A DNA stretch of 64,000 nucleotides, taken from contig NZ_CABSIF010000006.1 of NCBI RefSeq assembly GCF_902477725.1, positions 62,001 to 126,000 of the forward strand, in the 5' to 3' direction. The translations under genes were made by a program, and so were the position numbers. Each line of letters begins with the position of its first letter. The stretch's first letter is position 1. The DNA comes from an uncultured Desulfovibrio sp. GTDB taxonomy: Bacteria > Desulfobacterota > Desulfovibrionia > Desulfovibrionales > Desulfovibrionaceae. A model generated the notes under the pieces. That model made no database searches. It was not told the DNA's origin and was given only the letters and a program-made list of their open reading frames with translations. Positions 17,310 through 25,485 of the stretch are shown here, piece after piece.

Positions 17310-17647
17310 GCTTCTTCCTCCCTGGGGGCTTCGGCATCAAGCGCCCCCATGATCTGGGCGCGAAAGCCAAACACGCGCCGTGCCCCGGCGTAGGGCACAA
17401 GGCGCACTTCGCGTTTTTGCCCCGGCTCAAAGCGCACGGCGGTTCCGGCGGGTATGTCGAGCCGCATGCCGCGCGCGAACTCGCGGGCAAAGGTCAATGC
17501 CGGATTTACTTCAAAAAAATGGTAGTGCGAGCCCACCTGAATGGGCCGGTCGCCTGTATTGGAAACTTCCAGCACCACTTCGTGCCCTTCCGAGAGTGCG
17601 TTGAGGGTTATTTCGCCCTCTGCGATATGAAATTCACCGGGAATCAT
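17306..17647 (-). CDS. ureB: Urease beta subunit
   Basis: Structural beta subunit of urease, 113 residues. It opens with MIPGEFHIAEGEI and contains the conserved NTGDRPIQVGSHYHFFEVN and FEPGQKREV stretches. AGGGGGAC precedes the ATG. UreA and UreB are separate proteins here, as in Klebsiella and unlike the fused Helicobacter form. It overlaps ureC by 4 bp. Confidence 0.97.
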   Translation of the reverse strand: MIPGEFHIAEGEITLNALSEGHEVVLEVSNTGDRPIQVGSHYHFFEVNPALTFAREFARGMRLDIPAGTAVRFEPGQKREVRLVPYAGARRVFGFRAQIMGALDAEAPREEEA

Positions 17648-17692
17648 GCGTCCCCCTTGCGTGTTCGTGTGAGTTGGCGTGTGCGGCCCTGA

Positions 17693-17995
17693 TTACAGAA
17701 TGGGGTCGTGCACGGTCACAAGCTTGGTGCCGTCAGGAAAGGTTGCCTCCACCTGCACCTCGTGGATCATCTCGGGTACGCCGTCCATGACGTCCTCGCG
17801 CGTGAGCAGGTTGCGGCACGAGCCCATGAGCTCGGCCACGCTTTGCCCGTCGCGCGCGCCTTCAAGCACGGCCAGGCTGATGTAGGCCACAGCCTCGGGG
17901 TAATTGAGCTTGAGGCCGCGCGCCTTGCGCCTTTCTGCCAGCAGCCCGGCGGTGAAAAGCAGCAGCTTGTCTTTTTCTCTGGGCAGAAGTTCCAT
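17693..17995 (-). CDS. ureA: Urease gamma subunit
   Basis: Small structural subunit of urease, exactly 100 residues as in most separate UreA proteins. MELLPREKDKLLLFTAG at the start, LNYPEAVAYIS and VPEMIHEVQVEATFPDGTKLV are family marks. The ATG at 17995 follows GGAGG; an in-frame start 10 codons upstream is less likely. Spacing is 45 bp to ureB and 114 bp from ureD. Confidence 0.97.
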   Translation of the reverse strand: MELLPREKDKLLLFTAGLLAERRKARGLKLNYPEAVAYISLAVLEGARDGQSVAELMGSCRNLLTREDVMDGVPEMIHEVQVEATFPDGTKLVTVHDPIL

Positions 17996-18109
17996 GATGC
18001 CTCCAGTATATGCGGCATGCCGCAAGAGTTCCTTGAAATTTACATGATCACAGCCCGACCAGCAGTCCGGCCAACAGCTCAGGCCGTAGCCCGGCTATGA
18101 GAAATACCC

Positions 18110-19180
18110 TTAAAAAGCTCCGTACCAGATGCGCGGCATATGCGGCGGGCAACCGGTCAGCGCGGGGCGCAGATGGTTCCAGGCTGTCAGCAGCAGGTTG
18201 CGCGCTTCTTCCATGTCCGGCCCCAGATAGCGCACCACAAGCACCTCACCGCGCACGGTGGCTCCGGCCCGTTCCCCCATGTGGGCAGACAGGGGCACGG
18301 GCTTGCCCAGGACGGAACTGTCGCTTGCAGCGGGGTTTGGCCCCCCGGATGCATCATCAGGCGCATCATCAGGAGTGCCATCTGGCGCATCATCAAAATC
18401 GCGGTTGGGCGAAAGCATGTTTTGCAGCGTGGTGCAGCATGCCTCCAGCGCGGCAAGGTCTTGCCCGTCATCCGTTCCGCGCCCCACGGCAAAGAGGGTG
18501 GCGGAGACCGCCTGATCACCCAGACCACAGGCGCATTTTTGCAGGGCATCGCCGCCTTCAAAGCGCAGCACCTCATGCAGCAGGGGCAGGCCCTCGCGAG
18601 TGAGGATGAGGCTTTGGCGCACGCTGCCGTGGGTAAAGCTCTCGTTGGCGGCAGGGCGGCCAAGGCAGATCATTTCCCAGCCAATGCAGGCGCTGGCATT
18701 GTCCAGCTCTACCGATGTGCGCATTTCGGCCCGCGCGCCGTCATAGATGATGGTTTCACGCGGCAGCCATTCCAGCATGCCGCCCGTAACGCTCAGGTCT
18801 GTGGTCTGGCGTTGCGCCACATTGTGTGCATCCGTAGCGTAGAATTTGGAGGCAGAAGGCGCGGTGAGCAGCGCGTGCGCGCCTTGCTCCAGCCGCACGG
18901 CAAGGCTCAGATCATCACCGCTCACAAGGCCGCCAGGCGGGTGCAGCAGGCAGCAGTGGCAGGGCTGGGATGCCTGCGCCCGGCCCGGTGCGTTCACTGG
19001 CGCAGCTTCGGGATAGAAGGGCCGCTGCACACGCAAAGGCCCGCTGAACTGCATTTTTGTCAGCGTGGTGCGCCCCTGTCGCACCGCAAAATCCAGCTCC
19101 ATGCGCGCGCTCCAGCGTCGGTCAGGCGTAAAGCAGTGACCGTGGAGATTGTCGGCAGGGTTTGCGGTGGTGGCAGACAT
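18110..19180 (-). CDS. ureD: Urease accessory protein UreD/UreH
   Basis: Scaffold protein that binds apo-urease and channels nickel from UreF/UreG. Family motifs are LLHPPGGLVSGDDL (78-91), LLTAPSASKFYAT (104-116) and GGMLEWLPRETIIYDGA (133-149). At 356 residues it is longer than the usual 270-300. The excess is mainly an Asp/Pro/Ala low-complexity insert around residues 260-300 with the repeated unit DDAPD. AGGAG precedes the ATG. It is the first ure gene, 29 bp after urtE. Confidence 0.93.
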   Translation of the reverse strand: MSATTANPADNLHGHCFTPDRRWSARMELDFAVRQGRTTLTKMQFSGPLRVQRPFYPEAAPVNAPGRAQASQPCHCCLLHPPGGLVSGDDLSLAVRLEQGAHALLTAPSASKFYATDAHNVAQRQTTDLSVTGGMLEWLPRETIIYDGARAEMRTSVELDNASACIGWEMICLGRPAANESFTHGSVRQSLILTREGLPLLHEVLRFEGGDALQKCACGLGDQAVSATLFAVGRGTDDGQDLAALEACCTTLQNMLSPNRDFDDAPDGTPDDAPDDASGGPNPAASDSSVLGKPVPLSAHMGERAGATVRGEVLVVRYLGPDMEEARNLLLTAWNHLRPALTGCPPHMPRIWYGAF

Positions 19181-19209
19181 GCAGCTCCTTTTGGATTCCG
19201 CAGTGGGAA

Positions 19210-19905
19210 TCAGACACTCAGAAAGGCTTTGACGGTGGCATCGTCCAGGCCGTGCATGCCGCCCTGCGAAACGATGTGCCCGCGATCCATAATCATATAG
19301 GTATCTGCCATGCGGCGGGCAAAAGGCACTTTCTGCTCCACCAGCAGCACTGTAAGGCCCATTTCCTCGTTGAGTCTGCGAATGGTTGTGGCGATGTCGC
19401 GCACAATGTTGGGCTGGATGCCCTCGGTTGGTTCGTCCAGAATGAGCAGGCGCGGCTCCAGCGTGAGCGCGCGTGCAATGGCAAGCTGTTGCTGCTGCCC
19501 GCCGGAAAGATCACCGCCCCTCCGATGCATCATTTCGCCCAGCACGGGGAAAAAGTCAAAGATGAACGGAGGAATGGCCCCTGCCTTGTCCTTGCGCATG
19601 GGCAGGGAAAGCTCCATGTTTTCGCGCACGGTCAGCAGGGGGAATATTTGGCGGCCCTGCGGCACATAACCGATGCCCAGGGCCGCCCGTCGCTCCACAG
19701 GCAGAGGAAGCAAGTCCGTTCCTTCAAGGAGTATATGGCCGGAGCGTGCAGGCAGCACGCCCATAATGCACTGAAGCAAGGTGGTTTTGCCCACGCCGTT
19801 GCGCCCCATGAGGCAGGCACACGAACCGGCCTTCACCTCAAGGTTGACGTCGCGCAGGATGTGGCTTTCGCCATAATACTGATTGAGACCTGTAATATGC
19901 AGCAT
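19210..19905 (-). CDS. urtE: Urea ABC transporter ATP-binding protein UrtE
   Basis: One of two ATPases of the high-affinity urea importer UrtABCDE (branched-chain amino acid transporter family, LivF-like). It has Walker A GRNGVGKTTLL, signature LSGGQQQQLAIARAL and Walker B LLILDEPTEGI. The TEGIQPNIV stretch is typical of UrtE. The ATG at 19905 follows GGAGGAG; an upstream in-frame start would add only six residues. A 105-bp spacer separates it from urtD. Confidence 0.95.
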   Translation of the reverse strand: MLHITGLNQYYGESHILRDVNLEVKAGSCACLMGRNGVGKTTLLQCIMGVLPARSGHILLEGTDLLPLPVERRAALGIGYVPQGRQIFPLLTVRENMELSLPMRKDKAGAIPPFIFDFFPVLGEMMHRRGGDLSGGQQQQLAIARALTLEPRLLILDEPTEGIQPNIVRDIATTIRRLNEEMGLTVLLVEQKVPFARRMADTYMIMDRGHIVSQGGMHGLDDATVKAFLSV

Positions 19906-20010
19906 TACGCTCCTCCGGAGCATGAGGCTCGAAAATTGGCAGTTTGCAGCGGTATCCAGCCCAAAATCAGTCCAGGATCATCCAGCGGCTGACCATGGGC
20001 CGGGCAGGAC

Positions 20011-20907
20011 TTAGGCCGCGCCCAGCGGTTCGCCCAGATAGGCCTCCACCACGGAGGGATGGTTCTGCATTTCGTCCATGGTGCCCTCGGCCAGTACGCT
20101 GCCCTGATGCAGCACCGTGACCTTGTGGGCAATGGCCCGCACAAATTCCATGTCGTGCTCCACCACCATGATGCTCTGCTCGCCTTCCAGGTCATGTAGC
20201 AGCTCGATGGTGCGGTCCATTTCTTCAGGGGTCATGCCTGCCACGGGTTCGTCCAGCAGCAGAAGCTGCGGCTTCTGCATGAGCAGCATGCCGATTTCAA
20301 GCCACTGCTTCTGCCCGTGCGAGAGCTTGCCAGCCTGCAAGCGGGCCAGCTCCGTCAGGCGGATGCGGTGCAGCACTTCTTCGATAAAGACCTTGTTGTC
20401 GGCAGAGAGCCGCGCGCGGAATGTGGGCCATACCCGCTTGTCGCCAGCCAGCGCCAGCTCCAGATTTTGCAGCACGCTCAGGGCCTCGAACACTGAGGGC
20501 TTCTGAAATTTGCGGCCAATGCCAGCCTGAGCAATGGCGACTTCGTCCATCTGCAGCAGGTTGCAGGTGCGGCCAAACCATGCGGAACCCGTGTCGGGCC
20601 GGGTTTTACCGGTGATCACGTCCATCATGGTGGTCTTGCCCGCGCCGTTGGGGCCGATGACGCAGCGCAGTTCGCCTTTGTCCACATAGAAGGTCAGGTC
20701 GTTGAGCGCCTTGAAGCCGTCAAAGCTCACGCTGATTTTTTCCATGTACAACGCGATGTCTGGCTTGGACATCATGGGGCGCGGGGGCCGGGCGCGCATC
20801 TTCATGGGGCGCTTGTCAAAGGGGGCGTGCGTTTCTTCGTAGGCGCGGGCGGCTTCTGCCACGTCCTCAAGGCTGCGCCCGTGCAAAATATCCTGCTGGG
20901 TCTTCAT
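20011..20907 (-). CDS. urtD: Urea ABC transporter ATP-binding protein UrtD
   Basis: Second ATPase of the urea importer (LivG-like), 298 residues. It has Walker A GPNGAGKTTMM, the GIGRKFQKPSVFE Q-loop region typical of UrtD, signature LSHGQKQWLEIGMLL and Walker B LLLLDEPVAGM. About 50 residues before the ABC domain form a charged extension. The ATG at 20907 overlaps the urtC stop (ATGA) and follows GGAGGCGCAGC. Confidence 0.95.
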   Translation of the reverse strand: MKTQQDILHGRSLEDVAEAARAYEETHAPFDKRPMKMRARPPRPMMSKPDIALYMEKISVSFDGFKALNDLTFYVDKGELRCVIGPNGAGKTTMMDVITGKTRPDTGSAWFGRTCNLLQMDEVAIAQAGIGRKFQKPSVFEALSVLQNLELALAGDKRVWPTFRARLSADNKVFIEEVLHRIRLTELARLQAGKLSHGQKQWLEIGMLLMQKPQLLLLDEPVAGMTPEEMDRTIELLHDLEGEQSIMVVEHDMEFVRAIAHKVTVLHQGSVLAEGTMDEMQNHPSVVEAYLGEPLGAA

Positions 20908-22055
20908 GCTGCGCCTCCTTCTTTGGCGGGATCGGCAGGGGAATCCGGCATCGCGCCGCGTGTTGCGCGGTTGCGCCACTGCTCGGGCAAGCCCGCCAGA
21001 CCCTGCGGCAGGAAGATGGTCACCAGCACAAACATGCCGCCAAGGGCAAACAGCCATGCCTCGGGCATGACCGCCGTAAACCACGTTTTGAAGGCATTGA
21101 CGGCAAACGCGCCAAGCACCGCGCCATAAAGCCGCCCACGGCCGCCCATCGCCACCCAGACCACTATTTCAATGGAGTTGAGGGGCGAAAATTCGCCGGG
21201 GTTGATAATGCCCACCTGCGGCACATACAGCGCGCCGCCAATGCCCGCCAGAATGGCGGACAGCGTGAACACCGCCACCTGATAACGCTCCACCCTGTAG
21301 CCGATAAAGCGCACGCGGCTTTCCGCATCGCGCACGGCCACGCACACGCGCCCAAGGCGCGATGCCGTGACAGCCCTGCACAGGAGGTAGCCCGCCATGA
21401 GCGCCACGGCGGAACAGGCAAACAGGGTCGTGCGCATGCCGTCTGTCTGCAATTCAAAGCCCAGCAGGGTCTTGAAGTCTGTAAGCCCGTTGTTGCCGCC
21501 AAAGCCCATTTCGTTGCGGAAAAAGGCCAGCAGGAGGGCATAGGTCATGGCCTGACTCATGATGGAGAAATACACGCCCGAAACCCGCGAGCCAAAGGCC
21601 AATCTGCCAAACACATAGGCCAGCAGACCGGGCAGCAGCACAACCAGCAGCAGTGCCACCACAAAGTATTCGCTGCCCTGCCAGAACCAGGGAAGTTCCT
21701 TCCAGTTCAGAAAAACCATGAAGTCCGGCAGGTTGGCATTGCCGTAAACGCCGCGCGCGCCTATCTGCCGCATGAGGTACATGCCGAAGCCGTAGCCCCC
21801 AAGGGCAAAAAACGCGCCGTGCCCAAGGCTGAGCACGCCCATGAAACCCCAGACCAGATCAACCGAAAGAGCCAGCAATGAATATGTCAGGTATTTGCCC
21901 AGCAGGGTGACCATGTAGCCCGGCACGTGCAGGGCGCTGCCTGCGGGCAGCAGGCTGCCTGCAACCACAGCCAGCGACAGCAGGGTGGTGACAGCCAGAA
22001 AGTTGCGGGTAGGCGCGTTGAGCAGCCTTTCGCGTTCAAAGATATCGGTCGCCAT
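20904..22055 (-). CDS. urtC: Urea ABC transporter permease UrtC
   Basis: Inner-membrane permease of the LivM type, 383 residues with about nine or ten hydrophobic segments. Family marks are DLVWGFMGVLSLGHGAFFALGG near 62-83 and the EAA-like loop in NSIEIVVWVAMGGRGRLYGAVLGA near 288-311. It starts directly after the urtB stop with no spacer, and GTGGAGG at the end of urtB is its ribosome site. Confidence 0.95.
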   Translation of the reverse strand: MATDIFERERLLNAPTRNFLAVTTLLSLAVVAGSLLPAGSALHVPGYMVTLLGKYLTYSLLALSVDLVWGFMGVLSLGHGAFFALGGYGFGMYLMRQIGARGVYGNANLPDFMVFLNWKELPWFWQGSEYFVVALLLVVLLPGLLAYVFGRLAFGSRVSGVYFSIMSQAMTYALLLAFFRNEMGFGGNNGLTDFKTLLGFELQTDGMRTTLFACSAVALMAGYLLCRAVTASRLGRVCVAVRDAESRVRFIGYRVERYQVAVFTLSAILAGIGGALYVPQVGIINPGEFSPLNSIEIVVWVAMGGRGRLYGAVLGAFAVNAFKTWFTAVMPEAWLFALGGMFVLVTIFLPQGLAGLPEQWRNRATRGAMPDSPADPAKEGGAA

Positions 22056-23738
22056 TTATGCCTCCACCGCACGGCCCTTTTGCGGAAACAAGCCGCGCGG
22101 GCGCTTCTGGATGAACAGGATAAGGCAGACCAGAATGATGATCTTGGAAAGCATGGCCCCGCTGGCAGGCTCCAGAAACTTGTTGGCAATGCCCAGGGCA
22201 AGCCCGCCCGTGAGCGTGCCCCAGAGGTTGCCCACGCCGCCGAACACCACCACCATGAAGGAATCCACAATATAGGTCTGGCCCAGATTGGGGCCAACGT
22301 TGGAAACCTGGCTCAAGGCCACGCCAGCCATGCCAGCCACGCCGGAGCCAAGGCCGAATGTCAGCGCGTCCACGCGCGAGGCGCGTACGCCCATGCAGCG
22401 GGCAATGGCCCTGTTTTGCGATACGGCGCGCACTTCAAGCCCCAGCCGGGTGCGGTGCATGGCAACATGGATGAGGGCAAACACGCCGAGGCAGAACAGG
22501 ATGATGTACACGCGGTTGCAGGTCAGGCTGAAATGCTGGGTGATCTGCCACACGCCGCTCATGAATTCCGGGTTCTGCACGGCGCGGTTAAGGGGCGAAA
22601 ACACGGTGCGCACGGCCTGCTGCAGCACAAGGCTGATGCCGAATGTCGCCAGCAGGGTTTCCAGCGGGCGGCCGTAGAGAAAGCGGATAACAGTCTTTTC
22701 AAGCAGTACGCCTGTGCCGCCGCTCACCAGAAAGGCGGCGGGCACAGCCAGAATGAGCGCAAGACCGGGCTGGCCCGGCAAGAGCTGCTGCATGCCCCAG
22801 GCGGTATAGGCCCCAAGCATGATCAGCTCGCCGTGGGCCATGTTGATAACGCCCATGACGCCAAAGGTGATGGCAAGGCCAATGGCGGCCAGTACAAGAA
22901 TGGATCCCAGACTCGTGCCGAAAAAGAGCATTTCAAAAAACTGCGCCCACTGAGCGGAAACGCGTTGGGAATACAGGGCATCGTCCGCCGCCTTGGCCAC
23001 AGCCGCATCGGTTGAAGCGGCAAGCGTGCGCAGGGCGTTGAGGGCGGCTGGGCTGCCGTTGCTGTTCAGGGCCTTGACGGCGGCAAGCTGTTCTGAGCGC
23101 ACGGCGGCAGGATCAGCCGCCACGTAGAGAGCCAGTGCCGCGCTGAGGTTCGCGCGCACGGCTTCGTCCTTTTCCCCATCCAGCAGTTTGTTCAGGGCCT
23201 CTGCCTTGAGGGGCGGGGTGGCGCTGTCCATAAGAGCTGCCGAAGCCTGACGGCGCTTGGCCGCGTCTGTTGAAGTAAGGGCCTGAGCGTTGAGGATATC
23301 CGTAATGCGCTGGCGCTGGCGGTTGCTTGTGCCCACCTTGCGCAGGCTGTCGGCACTCTGTGCCGTGCCAAGTTCGCCCCTGGCGTTGAGGGGCCGCGCC
23401 TGACCTGCATCGTCGCTCACAAAAAGCGCTCCGGCAGCGGCATCGGCCAGCAGGGTGTTGCGCAGCAGGGCTTCCAGCAGTTTTTCGCGCAGTGGCGCGG
23501 CAAGGCTGCTGTCATCCTTTTCCAGTGCGGCAATGGCCGCATCCCTGTCTGCTACCTTGGGGCTCACCAGAGCCTTGAGCAGATCGGTTGGAATAATGGA
23601 TGGCGAAGTTTGCACCGGGGACGCGGAAGGAGTCGAAACCGCGTCCCCGGCATTCCCGTCCGGTTCCGGTCCGGACGCCAGCACTGCGGGAGGCAGGCTG
23701 AAAATTATGAGGCAGCAGAGCAAGAGCGCCGTGCGCAT
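22056..23738 (-). CDS. urtB: Urea ABC transporter permease UrtB with periplasmic domain
   Basis: LivH-type permease, 560 residues. Residues 1-21 form a signal peptide ending in AVLA. Residues about 45-270 form a helical, HEAT-like soluble domain (repeats such as LNKLLDGEKDEAVRANLSAA) that would face the periplasm. The permease core follows, with LVLAAIGLAITFGVMGVINM near 280 and GVGNLWGTLTGGLALGI near the end. This two-part layout is usual for UrtB and separates it from amino-acid permeases. It partners UrtC. Confidence 0.94.
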   Translation of the reverse strand: MRTALLLCCLIIFSLPPAVLASGPEPDGNAGDAVSTPSASPVQTSPSIIPTDLLKALVSPKVADRDAAIAALEKDDSSLAAPLREKLLEALLRNTLLADAAAGALFVSDDAGQARPLNARGELGTAQSADSLRKVGTSNRQRQRITDILNAQALTSTDAAKRRQASAALMDSATPPLKAEALNKLLDGEKDEAVRANLSAALALYVAADPAAVRSEQLAAVKALNSNGSPAALNALRTLAASTDAAVAKAADDALYSQRVSAQWAQFFEMLFFGTSLGSILVLAAIGLAITFGVMGVINMAHGELIMLGAYTAWGMQQLLPGQPGLALILAVPAAFLVSGGTGVLLEKTVIRFLYGRPLETLLATFGISLVLQQAVRTVFSPLNRAVQNPEFMSGVWQITQHFSLTCNRVYIILFCLGVFALIHVAMHRTRLGLEVRAVSQNRAIARCMGVRASRVDALTFGLGSGVAGMAGVALSQVSNVGPNLGQTYIVDSFMVVVFGGVGNLWGTLTGGLALGIANKFLEPASGAMLSKIIILVCLILFIQKRPRGLFPQKGRAVEA

Positions 23739-23808
23739 GGGAATATCCTTTAGTCTGGTCTACCGGGTCTGCGCTGGGCTGACCCTGGCCGACGTGCCGT
23801 GGGGGGAT

Positions 23809-23833
23809 TGCGGGGGCCGCTGGGGCCCCCGCA
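23809..23833 (-). promoter_or_regulatory. Intercistronic hairpin between urtA and urtB
   Basis: A perfect 10-bp G+C stem, TGCGGGGGCC / GGCCCCCGCA with a 5-base loop, lies 24 bp after the urtA stop. It has no T-run. Such structures between a binding-protein gene and the membrane genes usually protect the upstream mRNA or cause partial termination, so that more binding protein is made. That role is inferred here. Confidence 0.6.
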
Positions 23834-23856
23834 GCAGGTTCAGACGGTTGCGTGGG

Positions 23857-25143
23857 CTATTTGGAAGCACCGCCGCATTTCTTGGTCTTGGTGTTGTAGT
23901 TGCCGCAGTTGATGGGGTCGGTCCAGTCGCCGATCAGATCCTTGGATTCGGGCAGGTAGTGCGACCACGCTTCGCCGGGAACCACGGAGGGCGTTTCCCA
24001 GACCACCTGGAACTGTCCGTCGGCCTGGATTTCGCCAATCAGCACGGGCTTGGTGATGTGGTGGTTGGGCAGAACCTTGGCCACGCCGCCGGTGAGGTTG
24101 GGGGTTTCAAGACCCACAATGGCCTTCAGAACCTTGTTAACATCGGTGCTCTGGGCCTTTTCAACAGCCTTCACCCACAGGTTGAAGCCGATGTAGTGGG
24201 CTTCCATGGGGTCGTTGGTCACGCGCTTGGGATTTTTGGTGAAGTCGTGCCACTTTTTGATGAAGGCCTTGTTGGCGGGATTGTCCACGCTCATGAAGTA
24301 GTTCCAGGCGGCCAGATGGCCCACCAGAGGCTTGGTATCTATGCCGGAAAGTTCTTCTTCACCCACGGAGAAAGCCATGACGGGAATGTCGGCGGCAGTG
24401 ATACCCTGGTTGGCAAGTTCCTTGTAGAAAGGCACGTTGGCATCGCCGTTGAGGGTGGAAACCACGGCGGTCTTTTTGCCCGCATTGCCGAACTTTTTGA
24501 TTTCAGCAACGATGGACTGCCAGTCGGAATGACCGAACGGCGTGTAGTTGATAAGGATATCTTCCTTTTTCACGCCCTTGGAGATCAGGTAGGCTTCGAT
24601 GATCTTGTTGGCGGTGCGGGGGAACACGTAGTCCGTACCGGCCAGCACCCAGCGCTTCACGCCGAGGTCGTTCATCAGGTAGTCCACAGCGGGAATGGCC
24701 TGCTGGTTCGGGGCCGCGCCGGTGTAGATGACGTTGCGCGAGGATTCTTCGCCTTCGTACTGCACGGGGTAGAAGAGGAGGCCGTTGAGTTCTTCAAACA
24801 CGGGCAACACAGACTTGCGCGAAACCGAGGTCCAACAGCCGAAAACAGCGGCGACCTTGTCCTTGCTCAGCAGCTCGCGAGCCTTTTCTGCAAAGAGGGG
24901 CCAGTTGGAGGCGGGATCCACCACCACGGGTTCCAGCTTCTTGCCCAGCAGGCCGCCTTTTTTGTTCTGCTCTTCAATGAGCATGAGCATGACGTCTTTT
25001 AGCGTTGTTTCGCTGATGGCCATGGTGCCGGAGAGCGAATGCAGAATGCCCACCTTGATGGTGTCTTCTGCTGCCTTTGCGTTCAGCGAACCGCACAGGG
25101 TGACGAGCATGAGAGCCAACGCCGTCAACGTTTTCTTGAACAT
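23857..25143 (-). CDS. urtA: Urea ABC transporter substrate-binding protein UrtA
   Basis: Periplasmic urea-binding protein, 428 residues. Residues 1-24 form a signal peptide cut after AKA. The mature part starts DTIKVGILHSLSGTMAISE, the hallmark of UrtA, and GCWTSVSRKSVLPVFEELNG and FYPVQYEGEESS follow. It is the first gene of the urt-ure operon and has AAGGAGG before its ATG. A sigma-54 promoter lies about 90 bp upstream. Confidence 0.96.
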   Translation of the reverse strand: MFKKTLTALALMLVTLCGSLNAKAAEDTIKVGILHSLSGTMAISETTLKDVMLMLIEEQNKKGGLLGKKLEPVVVDPASNWPLFAEKARELLSKDKVAAVFGCWTSVSRKSVLPVFEELNGLLFYPVQYEGEESSRNVIYTGAAPNQQAIPAVDYLMNDLGVKRWVLAGTDYVFPRTANKIIEAYLISKGVKKEDILINYTPFGHSDWQSIVAEIKKFGNAGKKTAVVSTLNGDANVPFYKELANQGITAADIPVMAFSVGEEELSGIDTKPLVGHLAAWNYFMSVDNPANKAFIKKWHDFTKNPKRVTNDPMEAHYIGFNLWVKAVEKAQSTDVNKVLKAIVGLETPNLTGGVAKVLPNHHITKPVLIGEIQADGQFQVVWETPSVVPGEAWSHYLPESKDLIGDWTDPINCGNYNTKTKKCGGASK

Positions 25144-25231
25144 GTGGAGCCTCCTTGGAACTGTCTGTATGGCTGTACGTGACGCGGCGCACCCCCATGG
25201 TTGCCGCGCTGCTTGCTACAGCACAGAGTGA

Positions 25232-25247
25232 AGCAAGAGGCGTTCCA
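25232..25247 (-). promoter_or_regulatory. Sigma-54 (-24/-12) promoter of the urt-ure operon
   Basis: The minus strand reads TGGAACGCCTCTTGCT. This matches the RpoN consensus TGGCACG-N4-TTGCW at all but one position and keeps the invariant GG-N10-GC spacing. It lies 89 bp upstream of urtA, giving a leader of about 80 nt. The presence of a sigma-54 activator gene directly upstream supports it. Confidence 0.8.
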
Positions 25248-25308
25248 AGGTCGTATTTTATGTAGTATCACGTAATTATTTGATAAATTTTTTATGGGCA
25301 CGCTAATG

Positions 25309-25353
25309 TTAAAACATTTTTGTAAAATCAGGAGATTTTAAAACATTTTTGTA
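25309..25353 (-). promoter_or_regulatory. Two direct repeats, probable enhancer sites
   Basis: The 16-mer TTAAAACATTTTTGTA (plus strand) occurs twice, at 25309-25324 and 25338-25353, 29 bp apart. They lie 62-106 bp upstream of the sigma-54 promoter, the usual place for activator-binding sites. On the minus strand each holds ACA-N4-TGT. They do not fit the classical NifA site TGT-N10-ACA. The adjacent activator is the likely ligand (inference). Confidence 0.55.
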
Positions 25354-25404
25354 CGACTTCGGAGTGGTGCTGTCTGTCCGGCCCACAGCTCCGAGCGTCC
25401 GCGC

Positions 25405-25454
25405 AAAAAAGCACCCCCGGCCCGGCAGACTTTTAATCTGACGGGCCGGGGGTG
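25405..25454 (-). terminator. Rho-independent terminator of the activator gene
   Basis: A long stem CACCCCCGGCCCG / CGGGCCGGGGGTG (25412-25424 with 25442-25454) is followed on the minus strand by six T. It separates the activator transcript from the urtA promoter region. Confidence 0.9.
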
Positions 25455-25485
25455 AAGTGTGTATGTCCTGCATCTCTTTGCGGCT

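Noticed and set aside
25309..25353. Classical NifA binding sites (TGT-N10-ACA)
   Set aside because: Neither repeat gives TGT and ACA at 10-base spacing.
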